45,661 nt of DNA from Corallococcus sicarius (GTDB lineage Bacteria; Myxococcota; Myxococcia; Myxococcales; Myxococcaceae): assembly GCF_003611735.1 (NCBI RefSeq), contig NZ_RAWG01000039.1, positions 1 through 45,661 on the forward strand, read 5' to 3'. The translations under genes and the position numbers were made by a program. Shown here one piece after another: positions 25,182 through 33,549 of this stretch (its first letter is position 1; each line of letters starts with the position of its first letter). Below the pieces are notes generated by a model. That model was not told where the DNA came from and made no database searches. It was given only the letters and a program-made list of their open reading frames with translations.

Positions 25182-26570
25182 ATGCAGCGTTGGAAACAAG
25201 GATGGTTGGCTTTGGCTGGAGCCTCCGCGCTCACGGTGGTGGGGTGCGCTCACGGCCCTCCGCCCAGTGAGCTGACCGCAGCCCGCGAGGCCTACCATGA
25301 ACTCACCCGCAGCCCCGAAGGCCGCGAGCGCCCCGCGGACGTCGCCGCCGCCCGCGTCGCGCTCCAGGAGGCGGAGAACGAATACGCCGACAGCGAAGGC
25401 TCCGTGAGGACCCGGTCCCTGGCGTACGTGGCCCTGCGCAAGGCGGAGATCGCGGACGCCCGGGGCGAGGCGGACCTGGCCGCGCAGCAGCGTGCCCAGG
25501 CGGAAGCAGCCCTGCGCCAACAGCAGGAGGCGCGCGCACAGACCCTCACGCGCCAGCAGGAGGAGGAGCGCGCGAGGTACGAGCAGCAGCGCCTGCAGTA
25601 CGAGCAGCAGCGGGCCCAATTGGAGGCCCAGCGGCAGCAATACGCGCAGCAGCAGGCGCAGACGGAGGCCCAGCGGCAGCAGGAATTGGAGCGCATCCGC
25701 ACCGCGGAGGCGCAGCAGCGCCAGCAACTGGAGGCGGAGAACCAGCAGCGCCTGCAACAGCAGACGGCGGAGGCGCAGCGGCTGGCCCAGGCCAACCAGG
25801 AACTGCAGCGGCGCACGCAGGAGCTGGAGCAGGAGCGTCAGGCCCGACTCCAGGCGGAGCAGCGCGCCGCGCAGGCGCTGGCGCAGTTGCAGGACAAGGA
25901 CCTGAAGGTGCGGGAAGAGGCGCGCGGTACGGTGGTGACGCTCTCCGGCAGCGTGCTCTTCGCGTCCAACGCGGTGGACCTGCTGCCGTCGGCGCGGGAC
26001 CGCCTTTCGGATGTGGCCACGGCGCTCCAGGAGTCGCAGAACCCGCTGCTCATCGAGGGGCACACGGATTCGCGCGGCACGGACGACTACAACTCGCAGC
26101 TGTCGCAGCGGCGGGCGGAGCGCGTGCGCGAGTTCCTCATCAGCCAGGGCGTGCCGCCCAACCGCATCGAGATCCGCGGCGTGGGGGAGGACCGCCCGGT
26201 GGCCACCAACGACACGGCCGAGGGCCGAGCCAACAACCGCCGCGTGGAGATCGTGATGGAGCACACCCCGCAGCCGCGCACCACGGGCGTCGGCGGCAGC
26301 GGCGCGCAGCAGCCGGGTCAGAACGTGCAGCAGCCCGGACCGCAGGGCACGCAGCCCTCGGGTCAGGTCCCGCAGCCCGGCGTCGGAACTCAGCAGCCGT
26401 CCGGCATGGGCACCCAGCCCTCGGGCCAGGGCACGCAGCCCGGCGGCACGGGCGGCAGCGGCCTGGGTCCCAACGGCATCGACCACCAGAACCCGGCCCC
26501 GCCCCAGGGCACCGGCACCGACGTGCAGCAGCAGATGCCCCCACCGCCCCGGAGCACTCCCGGGCAGTGA
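25182..26570 (+). CDS. OmpA-family lipoprotein with DUF4398-like and coiled-coil regions
   Basis: The product has 462 residues. The lipoprotein signal ends TVVGC (Cys22). A DUF4398-like helical region spans about 28-105, then a long Gln/Arg/Glu-rich coiled coil about 105-245. The OmpA C-domain covers about 249-360, with SVLFASNAVDLLPSA, the peptidoglycan-binding IEGHTDSRGTDDYN (His294) and RANNRRVEIVME. A low-complexity tail of about 100 residues follows, with TQPSGQ-type repeats rich in Gln, Gly and Pro. AGGAGA precedes ATG. It is likely anchored in the outer membrane, spans the periplasm by its coiled coil and binds peptidoglycan. A terminator follows at 26602. Confidence 0.9.
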   Translation: MQRWKQGWLALAGASALTVVGCAHGPPPSELTAAREAYHELTRSPEGRERPADVAAARVALQEAENEYADSEGSVRTRSLAYVALRKAEIADARGEADLAAQQRAQAEAALRQQQEARAQTLTRQQEEERARYEQQRLQYEQQRAQLEAQRQQYAQQQAQTEAQRQQELERIRTAEAQQRQQLEAENQQRLQQQTAEAQRLAQANQELQRRTQELEQERQARLQAEQRAAQALAQLQDKDLKVREEARGTVVTLSGSVLFASNAVDLLPSARDRLSDVATALQESQNPLLIEGHTDSRGTDDYNSQLSQRRAERVREFLISQGVPPNRIEIRGVGEDRPVATNDTAEGRANNRRVEIVMEHTPQPRTTGVGGSGAQQPGQNVQQPGPQGTQPSGQVPQPGVGTQQPSGMGTQPSGQGTQPGGTGGSGLGPNGIDHQNPAPPQGTGTDVQQQMPPPPRSTPGQ

Positions 26571-26601
26571 GGCCGTCTTGAACCCTCGGAGCCACACCCC
26601 C

Positions 26602-26634
26602 AGGTCCCCATCCCCCTCGGGTGGGGACCTTCTT
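26602..26634 (+). terminator. Rho-independent-type terminator after the OmpA gene
   Basis: AGGTCCCCA (26602-26610) pairs exactly with TGGGGACCT (26622-26630), followed by TCTTC. The stem lies 32 bases after the OmpA stop. The T-run is short, as usual at this GC content. Confidence 0.65.
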
Positions 26635-26696
26635 CGTCCGCGCTTCGTACGCGCGAGACCTCCAGGAGCGCGCTACCCTTGAAGTCCGGCTCCGCC

Positions 26697-27293
26697 ATGT
26701 CGCCCGACAAGTCGCCCCTCCTGCTCACCACCGAGCGCCTCCACCTCACGCTGCTGCCACCCGACGCGGCGGAGCGCGTGCTGGCGTACCACGAGGCCAA
26801 CAAGGAGCACCTGGGGCCCGTGTCTCCGGCCCGCCCGGCGACCTTCTTCTCCACCGCCTACTGGCGCACGCGCCTCGCGCAGGACCGCGAGGACTTCCGC
26901 CATGACGTGTCGCTGCGCCTCTTCCTGCTGCCCCGGGGCCAGTCCATCTCGCTCGCCCCCGTGGTGGGCAGCATCGCGCTCACGAACATCCGGCGGGGCC
27001 CCCTGCAGGCCGCGGACCTGGGCTACGGCCTGGACCACCGCCACGAGGGCAAGGGGCTGATGACCGAGGGCCTCCAGGCCGTCTGTGATTACGCCCTCGG
27101 CGCCATGGGCCTGCACCGCGTCCAGGCCAGCCACCTGCCGGAGAACCTGCGCAGCGCGGCCGTGCTGCGCCGCCTGGGCTTCGTCGTCGAGGGCTATGCC
27201 CGCGACTTCCTCCTGCTCGACGGCCGGTGGCGCGACCACGTCCTCACGTCGCTCGTGGCCGTCCCCGAACCTGGCCTGCGCGGCGGCCCCTGA
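26697..27293 (+). CDS. GNAT acetyltransferase, RimJ/RimL type
   Basis: The product has 198 residues. It starts TTERLHLTLLPPDAAERV and has the acetyl-CoA site LGYGLDHRHEGKGLMTEGL, then LHRVQASHLPENLRSAAVLRRLGFVVEGYARDFLLL in separate segments, and WRDHVLTSLV, all typical of the RimJ/RimL N-terminal acetyltransferases acting on ribosomal proteins or related amines. ATG 26697 is preferred over an in-frame TTG six codons earlier. It is a single gene between a terminator and the AbiE-like operon. Confidence 0.88.
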   Translation: MSPDKSPLLLTTERLHLTLLPPDAAERVLAYHEANKEHLGPVSPARPATFFSTAYWRTRLAQDREDFRHDVSLRLFLLPRGQSISLAPVVGSIALTNIRRGPLQAADLGYGLDHRHEGKGLMTEGLQAVCDYALGAMGLHRVQASHLPENLRSAAVLRRLGFVVEGYARDFLLLDGRWRDHVLTSLVAVPEPGLRGGP

Positions 27294-27345
27294 GTCCAGT
27301 CCGCGGTTCCCCGGACCGCGAAGCAGCCTGAACTTTCATGGAAAC

Positions 27346-27423
27346 CAATTTTGTCGATAACTCGGATAAACAGGTGGGTTTTCCGCCCATTTGCCAGATT
27401 TGGACCTACTATCGACAAAATTG
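27346..27423. promoter_or_regulatory. Perfect 14-bp inverted repeat and promoter of the AbiE-like operon
   Basis: CAATTTTGTCGATA (27346-27359) and its exact reverse complement TATCGACAAAATTG (27410-27423) enclose 50 bases; the right arm ends one base before the ATG at 27425. The stretch is AT-rich compared with its surroundings. TACTAT at 27407-27412 could be a -10 element. AbiEi antitoxins bind inverted repeats before their own genes, so this is a likely autoregulatory site. Confidence 0.7.
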
Positions 27424-27424
27424 A

Positions 27425-28549
27425 ATGAAGCCCGAGCGCACTGACTTTCGAGAGGAGTTCTGGAAGAACCCGCCGCCGTTGCCGCGCGGCGTCGAACTGG
27501 TGCGCCAGGAGGCGGTTGTCGTGCCTCGCGTAGGCCCTGGGGGAGCCTCTGTCTACGACCTCGCGGAGCTCCGGCTGCCGGAGATGCGCGTGCCCGTGCT
27601 GTTGGGGTACCGGGCCCCGTTGTTCCCGGTGGAGGTGCTGAACCAGCGCGAGAAGCTGCTCGCCCTGCGTGATCAGCTTCGACAGAGAGATTCGGACGTC
27701 CGCTCCCTACCCGCCTTCCGGATCCCCATGCTCGTCACGGACTCGGCGTCTTCCACCGTGATCGATGCCTGCGAGCGCGAGGAACTGGCCCTGGTGGACC
27801 TGCGCGGGACGTTCTTCCTGCGCACGGGCAATGCCTTCATCCGCGTTCAAGGGAACAGGCCCGCGAAACGAACTCCCCGTGAGCCCCTCTTCCACGGCAA
27901 GGGCTGCCGGATCGTGCGGGTCCTGCTCCAGTCTCCGACGACCGGATGGACGGTTCGCGCGCTCTCGGAGAAGACCCAGACGAGCTATGCCTATGCGCAT
28001 GGCGTCCTCAAGCGACTCGTCCTGGAGGGATACGTCCAGAGGGGTCTCGGCACGGGGCTCCGGCTCCGGGAGCCCGTGGCCTTGCTGAATGCGTGGCTGG
28101 AGAGTGGCAGGCCGACTGCTATTTCACGGGAGGGCTTCAATGCTCCCTCCACGACACCGGCTCAGCTCAAGGAGGGTGCCTCCCTGCTGGTGTCGCAGGG
28201 CATCCGCGCCATCTTCACGCTGGCCAGCGCCCTGCTTCCCGAAGAGCGCTTCGTCTCGGGAGTGCCCCACGGAATCTATCTCTCAGGTTCCCTGGAGGGC
28301 GCCATCCACGCCTTCGGATTGCGCCGGATGACACCCCACAACTTCTGGGTGCTTCGCGCGGAACCCGCCGCGGAGACCGAGCTGGGAGGCGTCTACTTCG
28401 CCCAGAGGCTGCTCCCGCACGGTCAAGGCGTCGCGTTGCCGCAACTGGCCCTGGACTTCCGCCAGAGTGGTGGCAGGGGAACTGAACAGGCGGAGGAGCT
28501 GGTGCGGCGCTATGCCAAGGCCCTGCCCCTTTCGGACGAAACGCGATGA
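27425..28549 (+). CDS. AbiEi-like antitoxin/regulator (type IV toxin-antitoxin)
   Basis: The product has 374 residues. The first ~150 form an alpha/beta region (PVLLGYRAPLFPVEV, IPMLVTDSASSTVIDACEREELALVDLRGTFFLRTG in segments) like the N-terminal part of large AbiEi-family proteins. A winged helix follows at about 157-217 (KGCRIVRVLLQS, WTVRALSEKTQTSYAYAHGVLKRLVLEGYV). The C-terminal part ends QLALDFRQSGGRGTEQAEELV, matching the xLDLxxxGGRGxExA ending of that family. Its stop overlaps the nucleotidyltransferase start by ATGA. No Shine-Dalgarno sequence exists before ATG 27425, which touches the inverted repeat, so the mRNA may be leaderless. It should repress its own operon and counter the partner toxin; the exact family is a fair inference. 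Confidence 0.72.
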   Translation: MKPERTDFREEFWKNPPPLPRGVELVRQEAVVVPRVGPGGASVYDLAELRLPEMRVPVLLGYRAPLFPVEVLNQREKLLALRDQLRQRDSDVRSLPAFRIPMLVTDSASSTVIDACEREELALVDLRGTFFLRTGNAFIRVQGNRPAKRTPREPLFHGKGCRIVRVLLQSPTTGWTVRALSEKTQTSYAYAHGVLKRLVLEGYVQRGLGTGLRLREPVALLNAWLESGRPTAISREGFNAPSTTPAQLKEGASLLVSQGIRAIFTLASALLPEERFVSGVPHGIYLSGSLEGAIHAFGLRRMTPHNFWVLRAEPAAETELGGVYFAQRLLPHGQGVALPQLALDFRQSGGRGTEQAEELVRRYAKALPLSDETR

Positions 28550-29316
28550 CCGAAGAAGAGAGGTTCGAGGAGATCCTCGGTGAGCTGGGCGAGTTGCTGC
28601 TCGACCTGGGGGACCTGTCATCCTGCGTGCTCCTCATCGGAGGACAGGTGCTCGCGTTGCAGTCCCTGCAGCAGGGGGGAACCGGCGTCATCTCCATCGA
28701 GACGGATACGGGCATCGTGGTCGAGCGAGGCTTTTCATTCGAGCCGGATCTGCTGTTCGACATGGACGGGACGGAGTTCATGGCGGAGCGCCTGCCCGAG
28801 GTCCTCAAGCAGCGGGGATACACAAGGACCCGGGAGTTCCGCTGGTCGAAGGCGTTGCCCGGTGGGCAGATGGACATCGACCTCTTCGCGCCCACAGGCG
28901 TCGAGGCCGGAGCCCTCCCCACCCCCATGACACCCCTCCAGGATGCACGGCTGGCACTTCGTCGGAAGCAACCCGTGAACCTCACCCTCGGCGGCAAGAC
29001 CTTGCGGATCCTGCTGCCGGATGCCGCGGGCTTCCTCGCGATGAAGGAACGCGCCAAACGCGAGCAGCGGCCTGAGAAGACCAAGGACAGCTTCGACATG
29101 TTCGCGTACGTCAAGCTGGTGGGCCCGGAGGCTGTGCGTGCATCGCTGCAACAAGCCGGAGAGGAGGGACGTGCGCTCCGCGGCAGGCTGCTTGATCTCT
29201 TCTGGAATGCCGCGGCTCCGGGCGTCCGGGACGTCATCACCTATGCGGCGAGCCTCGACACGGACGAGCAGGAACTGCTTGCCCAGGCGGCTGTCGACCT
29301 GTTCGCGGAGCTCTGA
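28546..29316 (+). CDS. AbiEii-like nucleotidyltransferase toxin
   Basis: The product has 256 residues and overlaps the antitoxin gene by four bases. Nucleotidyltransferase features are a Gly-Gly turn (IGGQVLAL, 32-33), acidic residues in EPDLLFDMD (Asp68, Asp72), a further MDIDLF (Asp110, Asp112), and the helical motif KERAKREQRPEKTKDSFD (167-184), similar to the Lys/Asp-rich motif IV of AbiEii. AbiEii toxins transfer nucleotides and arrest growth, and the system can block phage. The spacing of the acidic pair after GG is longer than usual, so it may be a divergent branch. Confidence in the nucleotidyltransferase fold is good; confidence in toxicity is moderate. Confidence 0.7.
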   Translation: MTEEERFEEILGELGELLLDLGDLSSCVLLIGGQVLALQSLQQGGTGVISIETDTGIVVERGFSFEPDLLFDMDGTEFMAERLPEVLKQRGYTRTREFRWSKALPGGQMDIDLFAPTGVEAGALPTPMTPLQDARLALRRKQPVNLTLGGKTLRILLPDAAGFLAMKERAKREQRPEKTKDSFDMFAYVKLVGPEAVRASLQQAGEEGRALRGRLLDLFWNAAAPGVRDVITYAASLDTDEQELLAQAAVDLFAEL

Positions 29317-29328
29317 ACCGAGCGGCCC

Positions 29329-31419
29329 CTAACGCGCGGGGGCCCGGATTTTCGGCGCCGGCACTGGCGCCTTCAGGTGCGTGTCGAACCAGTCCAGCGT
29401 GCGCAGGAAGCGGTCCTTGTTGTGCTCGGGCTTGCGGAAGCCGTGGCCCTCGTCCGCGTAGATGACGAGCTGGGTCTTCACGCCCAGCGCCTTGAGCGCC
29501 TTGTAGAACTCGTAGCCCTGCGAGGCCGGGACCTCCATGTCCCGCTCGCCGTGCAGCACCAGCGTGGGCGTGCGCACCTGCTTCACCGCGTTGATGGGCG
29601 ACGCGCGCGTGTACACCTCCGGGTCGTCGTAAATCGACGCGCCGAAGTACGGCAGCATCCACGTGTCGATGTGGTTCGTGCCGTAGTAGCTCTGCCAGTT
29701 GGCGATGCCCGCGCCCGCCACCGCCGCCTGGAAGCGCTGCGTCTGCGTCACCGCCCACATCGTCATGAAGCCGCCGTAGCTCCACCCCGTGATGCCCTGC
29801 CTCGCCGGGTCCACCGGCGCGGACGCCAGCACCGCGTCCACCCCGGTGAGCACGTCGCGGAAGTCGCCCTGGCCGAAGTCGCGGCGGTTCGCCTGCACGA
29901 ACGCCTCCCCCTGGCCGTAGCTGCCGCGCGGGTTGGGCATGAACACCGCGTAGCCCCGCGCCGCCATCACCAGCGTCTGCGCGTTGAACCCCGGCGTGAT
30001 GCCCGCCGCGGGCCCACCATGCACCACCGTCACCATGGGCACCTTCGCGTCCTTCGCGCCCTTCACCCCAGGCGCGGACACCGGCAGCACCAGCCAGCCC
30101 TGCACCTGCTGCCCGTCGCTCGTCCACGTCACGCTGCGCACGTCCCCCACCGGCACCCGCACGTCCGTGTTGAGGCGCGTCAGCTGCGTCCACGCGCCCA
30201 CCGGTCCCATCCACACCTCGGGCGGCTGCGTGAAGCTGTCCCGCACCACCGCGCTCGTCACCCCGTCGCGCGCAAGCGACACCTTCAGGTGCTCCGCGCC
30301 CTTCCACAGCACCGTGATGTCCTTCGCCTGGGGAGACACCGTCACCAGCGCCGACTCGCCCTGCGCCTGCGCCGCGAACAGCAGCCGCTCCGGCGCGGGC
30401 CAGAACAGCTCCGTCGCGGTCGCCTTCAGCCCCTCCGTGAGGTTGCGCGCGGGCGGCACGCGGGCCGGCAGCGCCGCCTTCGCCCCGGGCCGCACCTTCG
30501 CCGCCAGCCGCTCCGGCACCGACACCGTCCACACGTCCCCGCCCGTGTTGCCCTCGTCGCTCATCAGCCCCTCGACGAACGCGAGCTGCCTGCCATCCGG
30601 GCTCCACGTGGGCTCCGCCACCTGCCACTTCGGCGCGTGCAACAGCGACGTCTCCCCCGTCGCCGCCTCCACCGCGTACACCTTCGCCACCCACCAGTTC
30701 GCATCCCCCGGCGGCGGCGAGGCCGTCACGGCCACGCGGGCCCCGTCCGGGCTCCACGCGTACTCGTGGATGAACAGGCCCGCGGGCGACACCAGCCGCA
30801 GCCGCGCGTCCTCCACCGACACCACCCCGAAGCGCTTCACCGGCGGGGACTCCTGCACCACGCCCGTCTCGCGCGCCGCCGGCCCTCGCGGCCCCTGCGC
30901 ATCCTCCGAGCCCTCGATGACCATCACCCCCACCGACTTCCCGTCGGGCGACCACTTCGGCGCGGACAGGAGCCCCTTCAGGGTCGTGAGCCTTCGCGGC
31001 GGCCCGGACGCTCCCGTCACGTCCGCCACGTAGAGCTGCCGCGTGCGCCCCTCCCCCGCCGTGGAGAGGAACGCGAGCCGCTGGCCATCCGGGCTCCACG
31101 CTAGCGAGCCTTCGGCGCACAACGCGGCGTCCTTCGACGCGGTGATGCGCACGGGGGGCCGCTCCGGGTGCGCGCGCTCCACCACCTGGAGCTTCATCGC
31201 CTCCGCGGGCACGCCGGCACCGGGCGGCACCGACTCCACCCACGCCACCCGCGCCCCGTCCGGCGACAGCGCCACCTGACGGAAGCGCACCGTGCGCTGG
31301 AGCGTGTCGTAGACGGCGCCCGCCTCCGGACGCGCGGGGGTGGGCGCCGGCACCGCGCCGGACGCCACCGCGCTCCCCCACAGCCCCACCACCACCAGAC
31401 CCAGGCTTGCCGCTCGCAT
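29329..31419 (-). CDS. Secreted S9 (prolyl oligopeptidase family) peptidase
   Basis: The product has 696 residues. ATG 31419 has GGGAGG 6 bases upstream and begins a signal peptide (RAASLGLVVVGLWGSAVASG). The N-terminal half is a beta-propeller with five WSPDG-type repeats (LSPDGARVAW, AWSPDGQRLAF, KWSPDGKSV, AWSPDGARVAV, TWSPDGRQLAF). The C-terminal alpha/beta hydrolase has the nucleophile GWSYGG, the Asp in HGERDMEVP and the His in DEGHGF. It probably releases dipeptides or acyl amino acids from peptides outside the cytoplasm, as expected in a predatory bacterium. It is convergent with the AbiE-like operon. Confidence 0.92.
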   Translation of the reverse strand: MRAASLGLVVVGLWGSAVASGAVPAPTPARPEAGAVYDTLQRTVRFRQVALSPDGARVAWVESVPPGAGVPAEAMKLQVVERAHPERPPVRITASKDAALCAEGSLAWSPDGQRLAFLSTAGEGRTRQLYVADVTGASGPPRRLTTLKGLLSAPKWSPDGKSVGVMVIEGSEDAQGPRGPAARETGVVQESPPVKRFGVVSVEDARLRLVSPAGLFIHEYAWSPDGARVAVTASPPPGDANWWVAKVYAVEAATGETSLLHAPKWQVAEPTWSPDGRQLAFVEGLMSDEGNTGGDVWTVSVPERLAAKVRPGAKAALPARVPPARNLTEGLKATATELFWPAPERLLFAAQAQGESALVTVSPQAKDITVLWKGAEHLKVSLARDGVTSAVVRDSFTQPPEVWMGPVGAWTQLTRLNTDVRVPVGDVRSVTWTSDGQQVQGWLVLPVSAPGVKGAKDAKVPMVTVVHGGPAAGITPGFNAQTLVMAARGYAVFMPNPRGSYGQGEAFVQANRRDFGQGDFRDVLTGVDAVLASAPVDPARQGITGWSYGGFMTMWAVTQTQRFQAAVAGAGIANWQSYYGTNHIDTWMLPYFGASIYDDPEVYTRASPINAVKQVRTPTLVLHGERDMEVPASQGYEFYKALKALGVKTQLVIYADEGHGFRKPEHNKDRFLRTLDWFDTHLKAPVPAPKIRAPAR

Positions 31420-31528
31420 CGACCGCCTCCCACTCCGAGCACCACGAAGCATCGCGGCGCGGGAGTGTAGCGGACCGGCGGCACCGGGAGCGCGAACCCC
31501 TGGAAGGGGCTCCGCTCCCGGCCGGCCG

Positions 31529-32050
31529 TCAGTGCAGCTGCTCGGGGAGCATGGGCAGGCCGTGGAAGAAGCGCCGCCCGCTCTCGAAGCGGTGGTGGAA
31601 GGTCACGCGCTGGTCCAGGTACAGCCGCGCCATCTCCTCCTCACCGTAGGCCCGGAAGAACGCGGCGCGCGCTTCGTCACACGCCCGCTCGTACTCCACG
31701 CACAGCGCCTCCCAGTCCTCCGGTGGAATGTCGCCCTCCGGCCAGCCCTCGCCGGTGAGGCCGTACTCACGCTCCATCGCGTCCAGCTCCCCGGCGCGCA
31801 TCCGCACGCGCGGGTCCTCCGCGATGGCTTCGTCCGCCATCGCCGTCAGGATGTGCGCCACCAGGAAAAATCCCGCGTCCGGAGGCACCGCGCCCGCGTC
31901 CCGCGCGGTCCGGAACGTCACCAGCAACTGCGCGTCCATCGCCTCGCCGCCCAGCTCCGCCAGCTTCGCCGCCAGCCCCCGCCACCGGGCCTCCGTCTCA
32001 CGGGCCTCCCGCCGCATCCCGTCCAGCTCCCGCTCACCCATCTTCTTCAT
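31529..32050 (-). CDS. Hypothetical soluble helical protein
   Basis: The product has 173 residues, acidic and helical, with no signal or membrane segment. ATG 32050 has AGAGGA 6 bases upstream; an ATG five codons earlier is less well placed. Segments such as ARETEARWRGLAAKLAELGG, FFLVAHILTAMADEAIAED, WEALCVEYERACDEARAAFF and RLYLDQRVTFHHRFESGRR are seen. I do not recognise the family and see no active-site pattern. Confidence 0.65.
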   Translation of the reverse strand: MKKMGERELDGMRREARETEARWRGLAAKLAELGGEAMDAQLLVTFRTARDAGAVPPDAGFFLVAHILTAMADEAIAEDPRVRMRAGELDAMEREYGLTGEGWPEGDIPPEDWEALCVEYERACDEARAAFFRAYGEEEMARLYLDQRVTFHHRFESGRRFFHGLPMLPEQLH

Positions 32051-32466
32051 GGTGTCCTCTCCCATCCCGTGAAGGTCCCCTCGCCACGAAGGTTCCCATC
32101 CCGGTCTGACGCGCCGGCCCCGCAAAGCGTGCTGTCCCAGTTTCCCAGGAGGTCCCCGGGCGTCCGCTGCCGGACTCGGGAGGCGGAGGCCGTCCGCTGA
32201 CGGACGCCCCCCCGCCTTCAGGGGACGGACGGCCTGGCGGCCCTGCCGGTCGTTTCCGGCTGTCCGGAGGGACGAACCGGGCGCGCGGCGATTGCCTGCG
32301 GTGAACGGAGCGGGTGGGCGGCGGGTGTCACCCGCTGGACGCTTGGCCCGGGCCCGGGGCCGGCGGACGCGGTTGGAAGCGGAGGACGGTTGCCGTCAGG
32401 CGTGGGATGACGCATCCGCAGAACCCGGGGCCTGAACATGGGGGCCCCCGTTGGGGAGCAGAACCG
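32051..32466. other. Intergenic region with repeated hairpins
   Basis: No credible gene is seen in these 416 bases between divergent genes. GTCCGCTGCCGGAC (32162-32175) and GTCCGCTGACGGAC (32192-32205) are two near-copies of one short hairpin. Further on, AGCGGGTG (32309-32316) and GCGGGTG (32321-32327) can each pair with CACCCGCT (32329-32336), which gives the odd palindrome GCGGGTGTCACCCGC. These may be operators or alternative leader structures for the permease gene. Confidence 0.45.
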
Positions 32467-33549
32467 GTGTCCGAACCCGAAGTCAGGCTGGAGCAGCGTT
32501 CCCAGGTCACGCCCCGCACGGTGTTCACCGTGTGCTTCGCGGTGCTCGGGGTGATCATCCTGGTGACGCTCGTCGTCAAGACGCGCGTGGCCCTCACGCT
32601 CACGGGCATCGCGGCGCTGCTCGCGCTCGCGCTGGAGCACGGCGTGTCGCGGCTGGAGAAGCGCGGCCTCAAGCGGTGGATGGCCATCACGCTGGTGCTG
32701 CTCGGGCTGCTGGTCGCGGTGGGCGCGCTGGGCCTGCTGGTGATTCCGGACCTGGTGGCGCAGGTGGACGCGCTGGTGACGCAGTGGCCGCAGCTGTGGA
32801 AGCAGATGCGCGGCACCGGCATCCTGCGCGCGCTCAACCAGCGGCTGCACAGCCTGGGCTGGAGCGAGCGGCTGGAGGAGGCCACGCCGGCGCTCGCGGG
32901 CCCGCTGCCCCCGCTGCTGATGAGCGCCATTGGCGGCGTGGTGGGCCTGTTGGGCGGCGTCCTCACCGTCTTCTTCCTGGTGGTGTTCATGCTGGTGTTC
33001 GGCGGCGGCGTGCTCCGGCGCCTGCTGGAGCTGGCGCGGCCGGACCACCGCCTGCGCTACGTGCGCGTGCTGCGCAACATCTACACCGCGACGGGCGGCT
33101 ACCTGTCCGGCATCACGCTCATCTGCGCCATCAACGCCACGCTGACGACCACGATGCTCGCCGTGCTGGGCATGCCCTTCTACCTGCCCCTGGGCGTCGC
33201 CAGCGGCTTCTCCAGCCTCGTGCCCTACGCGGGCCCCATCATCGCGGGCGGCGTCATCACGCTCTTGACGCTCGCCACCGGCGGCCTGTGGAAGGCGCTC
33301 ATCGTCTTCACCTACTTCGTGCTCTACGGCCAGCTGGAGGGCAACGTGATGGCGCCGCTCGTCTTCAAGCGCACCGTGCACGTCAACCCGCTCATCACCC
33401 TGCTGGCGGTGCTGTTCTGCGTGGAGCTGGCCGGCATCGTGGGCGCGGTGGTGGCGGTGCCCGTGGCGGCCGCGGTGCAGATCATCGTGCGCGAGGTCCT
33501 CCTCTTCCGCCAGGAGCGCCGAGCGTCCGCGGTGCACGTGGAGCCCTGA
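32467..33549 (+). CDS. AI-2E family transporter (PerM/YhhT type)
   Basis: The product has 360 residues starting at GTG 32467, which has GGGGAG 8 bases upstream; ATG 32407 would add 20 residues. Two N-terminal helices (VFTVCFAVLGVIILVTLVV, ALTLTGIAALLALAL), a third, a soluble segment, then helices including AIGGVVGLLGGVLTVFFLVVF and a C-terminal group with FSSLVPYAGPIIAGGV and EGNVMAPLVFKRTVHVNPL, the signatures of the AI-2E/PerM family. The family exports small molecules or ions by cation antiport; AI-2 transport is shown for few members. The next gene starts at its stop (TGATG). Confidence 0.9.
   Translation: MSEPEVRLEQRSQVTPRTVFTVCFAVLGVIILVTLVVKTRVALTLTGIAALLALALEHGVSRLEKRGLKRWMAITLVLLGLLVAVGALGLLVIPDLVAQVDALVTQWPQLWKQMRGTGILRALNQRLHSLGWSERLEEATPALAGPLPPLLMSAIGGVVGLLGGVLTVFFLVVFMLVFGGGVLRRLLELARPDHRLRYVRVLRNIYTATGGYLSGITLICAINATLTTTMLAVLGMPFYLPLGVASGFSSLVPYAGPIIAGGVITLLTLATGGLWKALIVFTYFVLYGQLEGNVMAPLVFKRTVHVNPLITLLAVLFCVELAGIVGAVVAVPVAAAVQIIVREVLLFRQERRASAVHVEP

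Noticed and set aside
23664-29316. A phage-defence island linking the 5'-3' exonuclease to the AbiE-like pair
   Set aside because: The exonuclease is operonic with a haemoglobin and lies apart on the other strand, with ordinary envelope genes between.
32162-32205. Two similar short palindromes considered as a CRISPR remnant
   Set aside because: Only two units of 14 bases, 16 bases apart, each a self-complementary hairpin; no array or cas gene.
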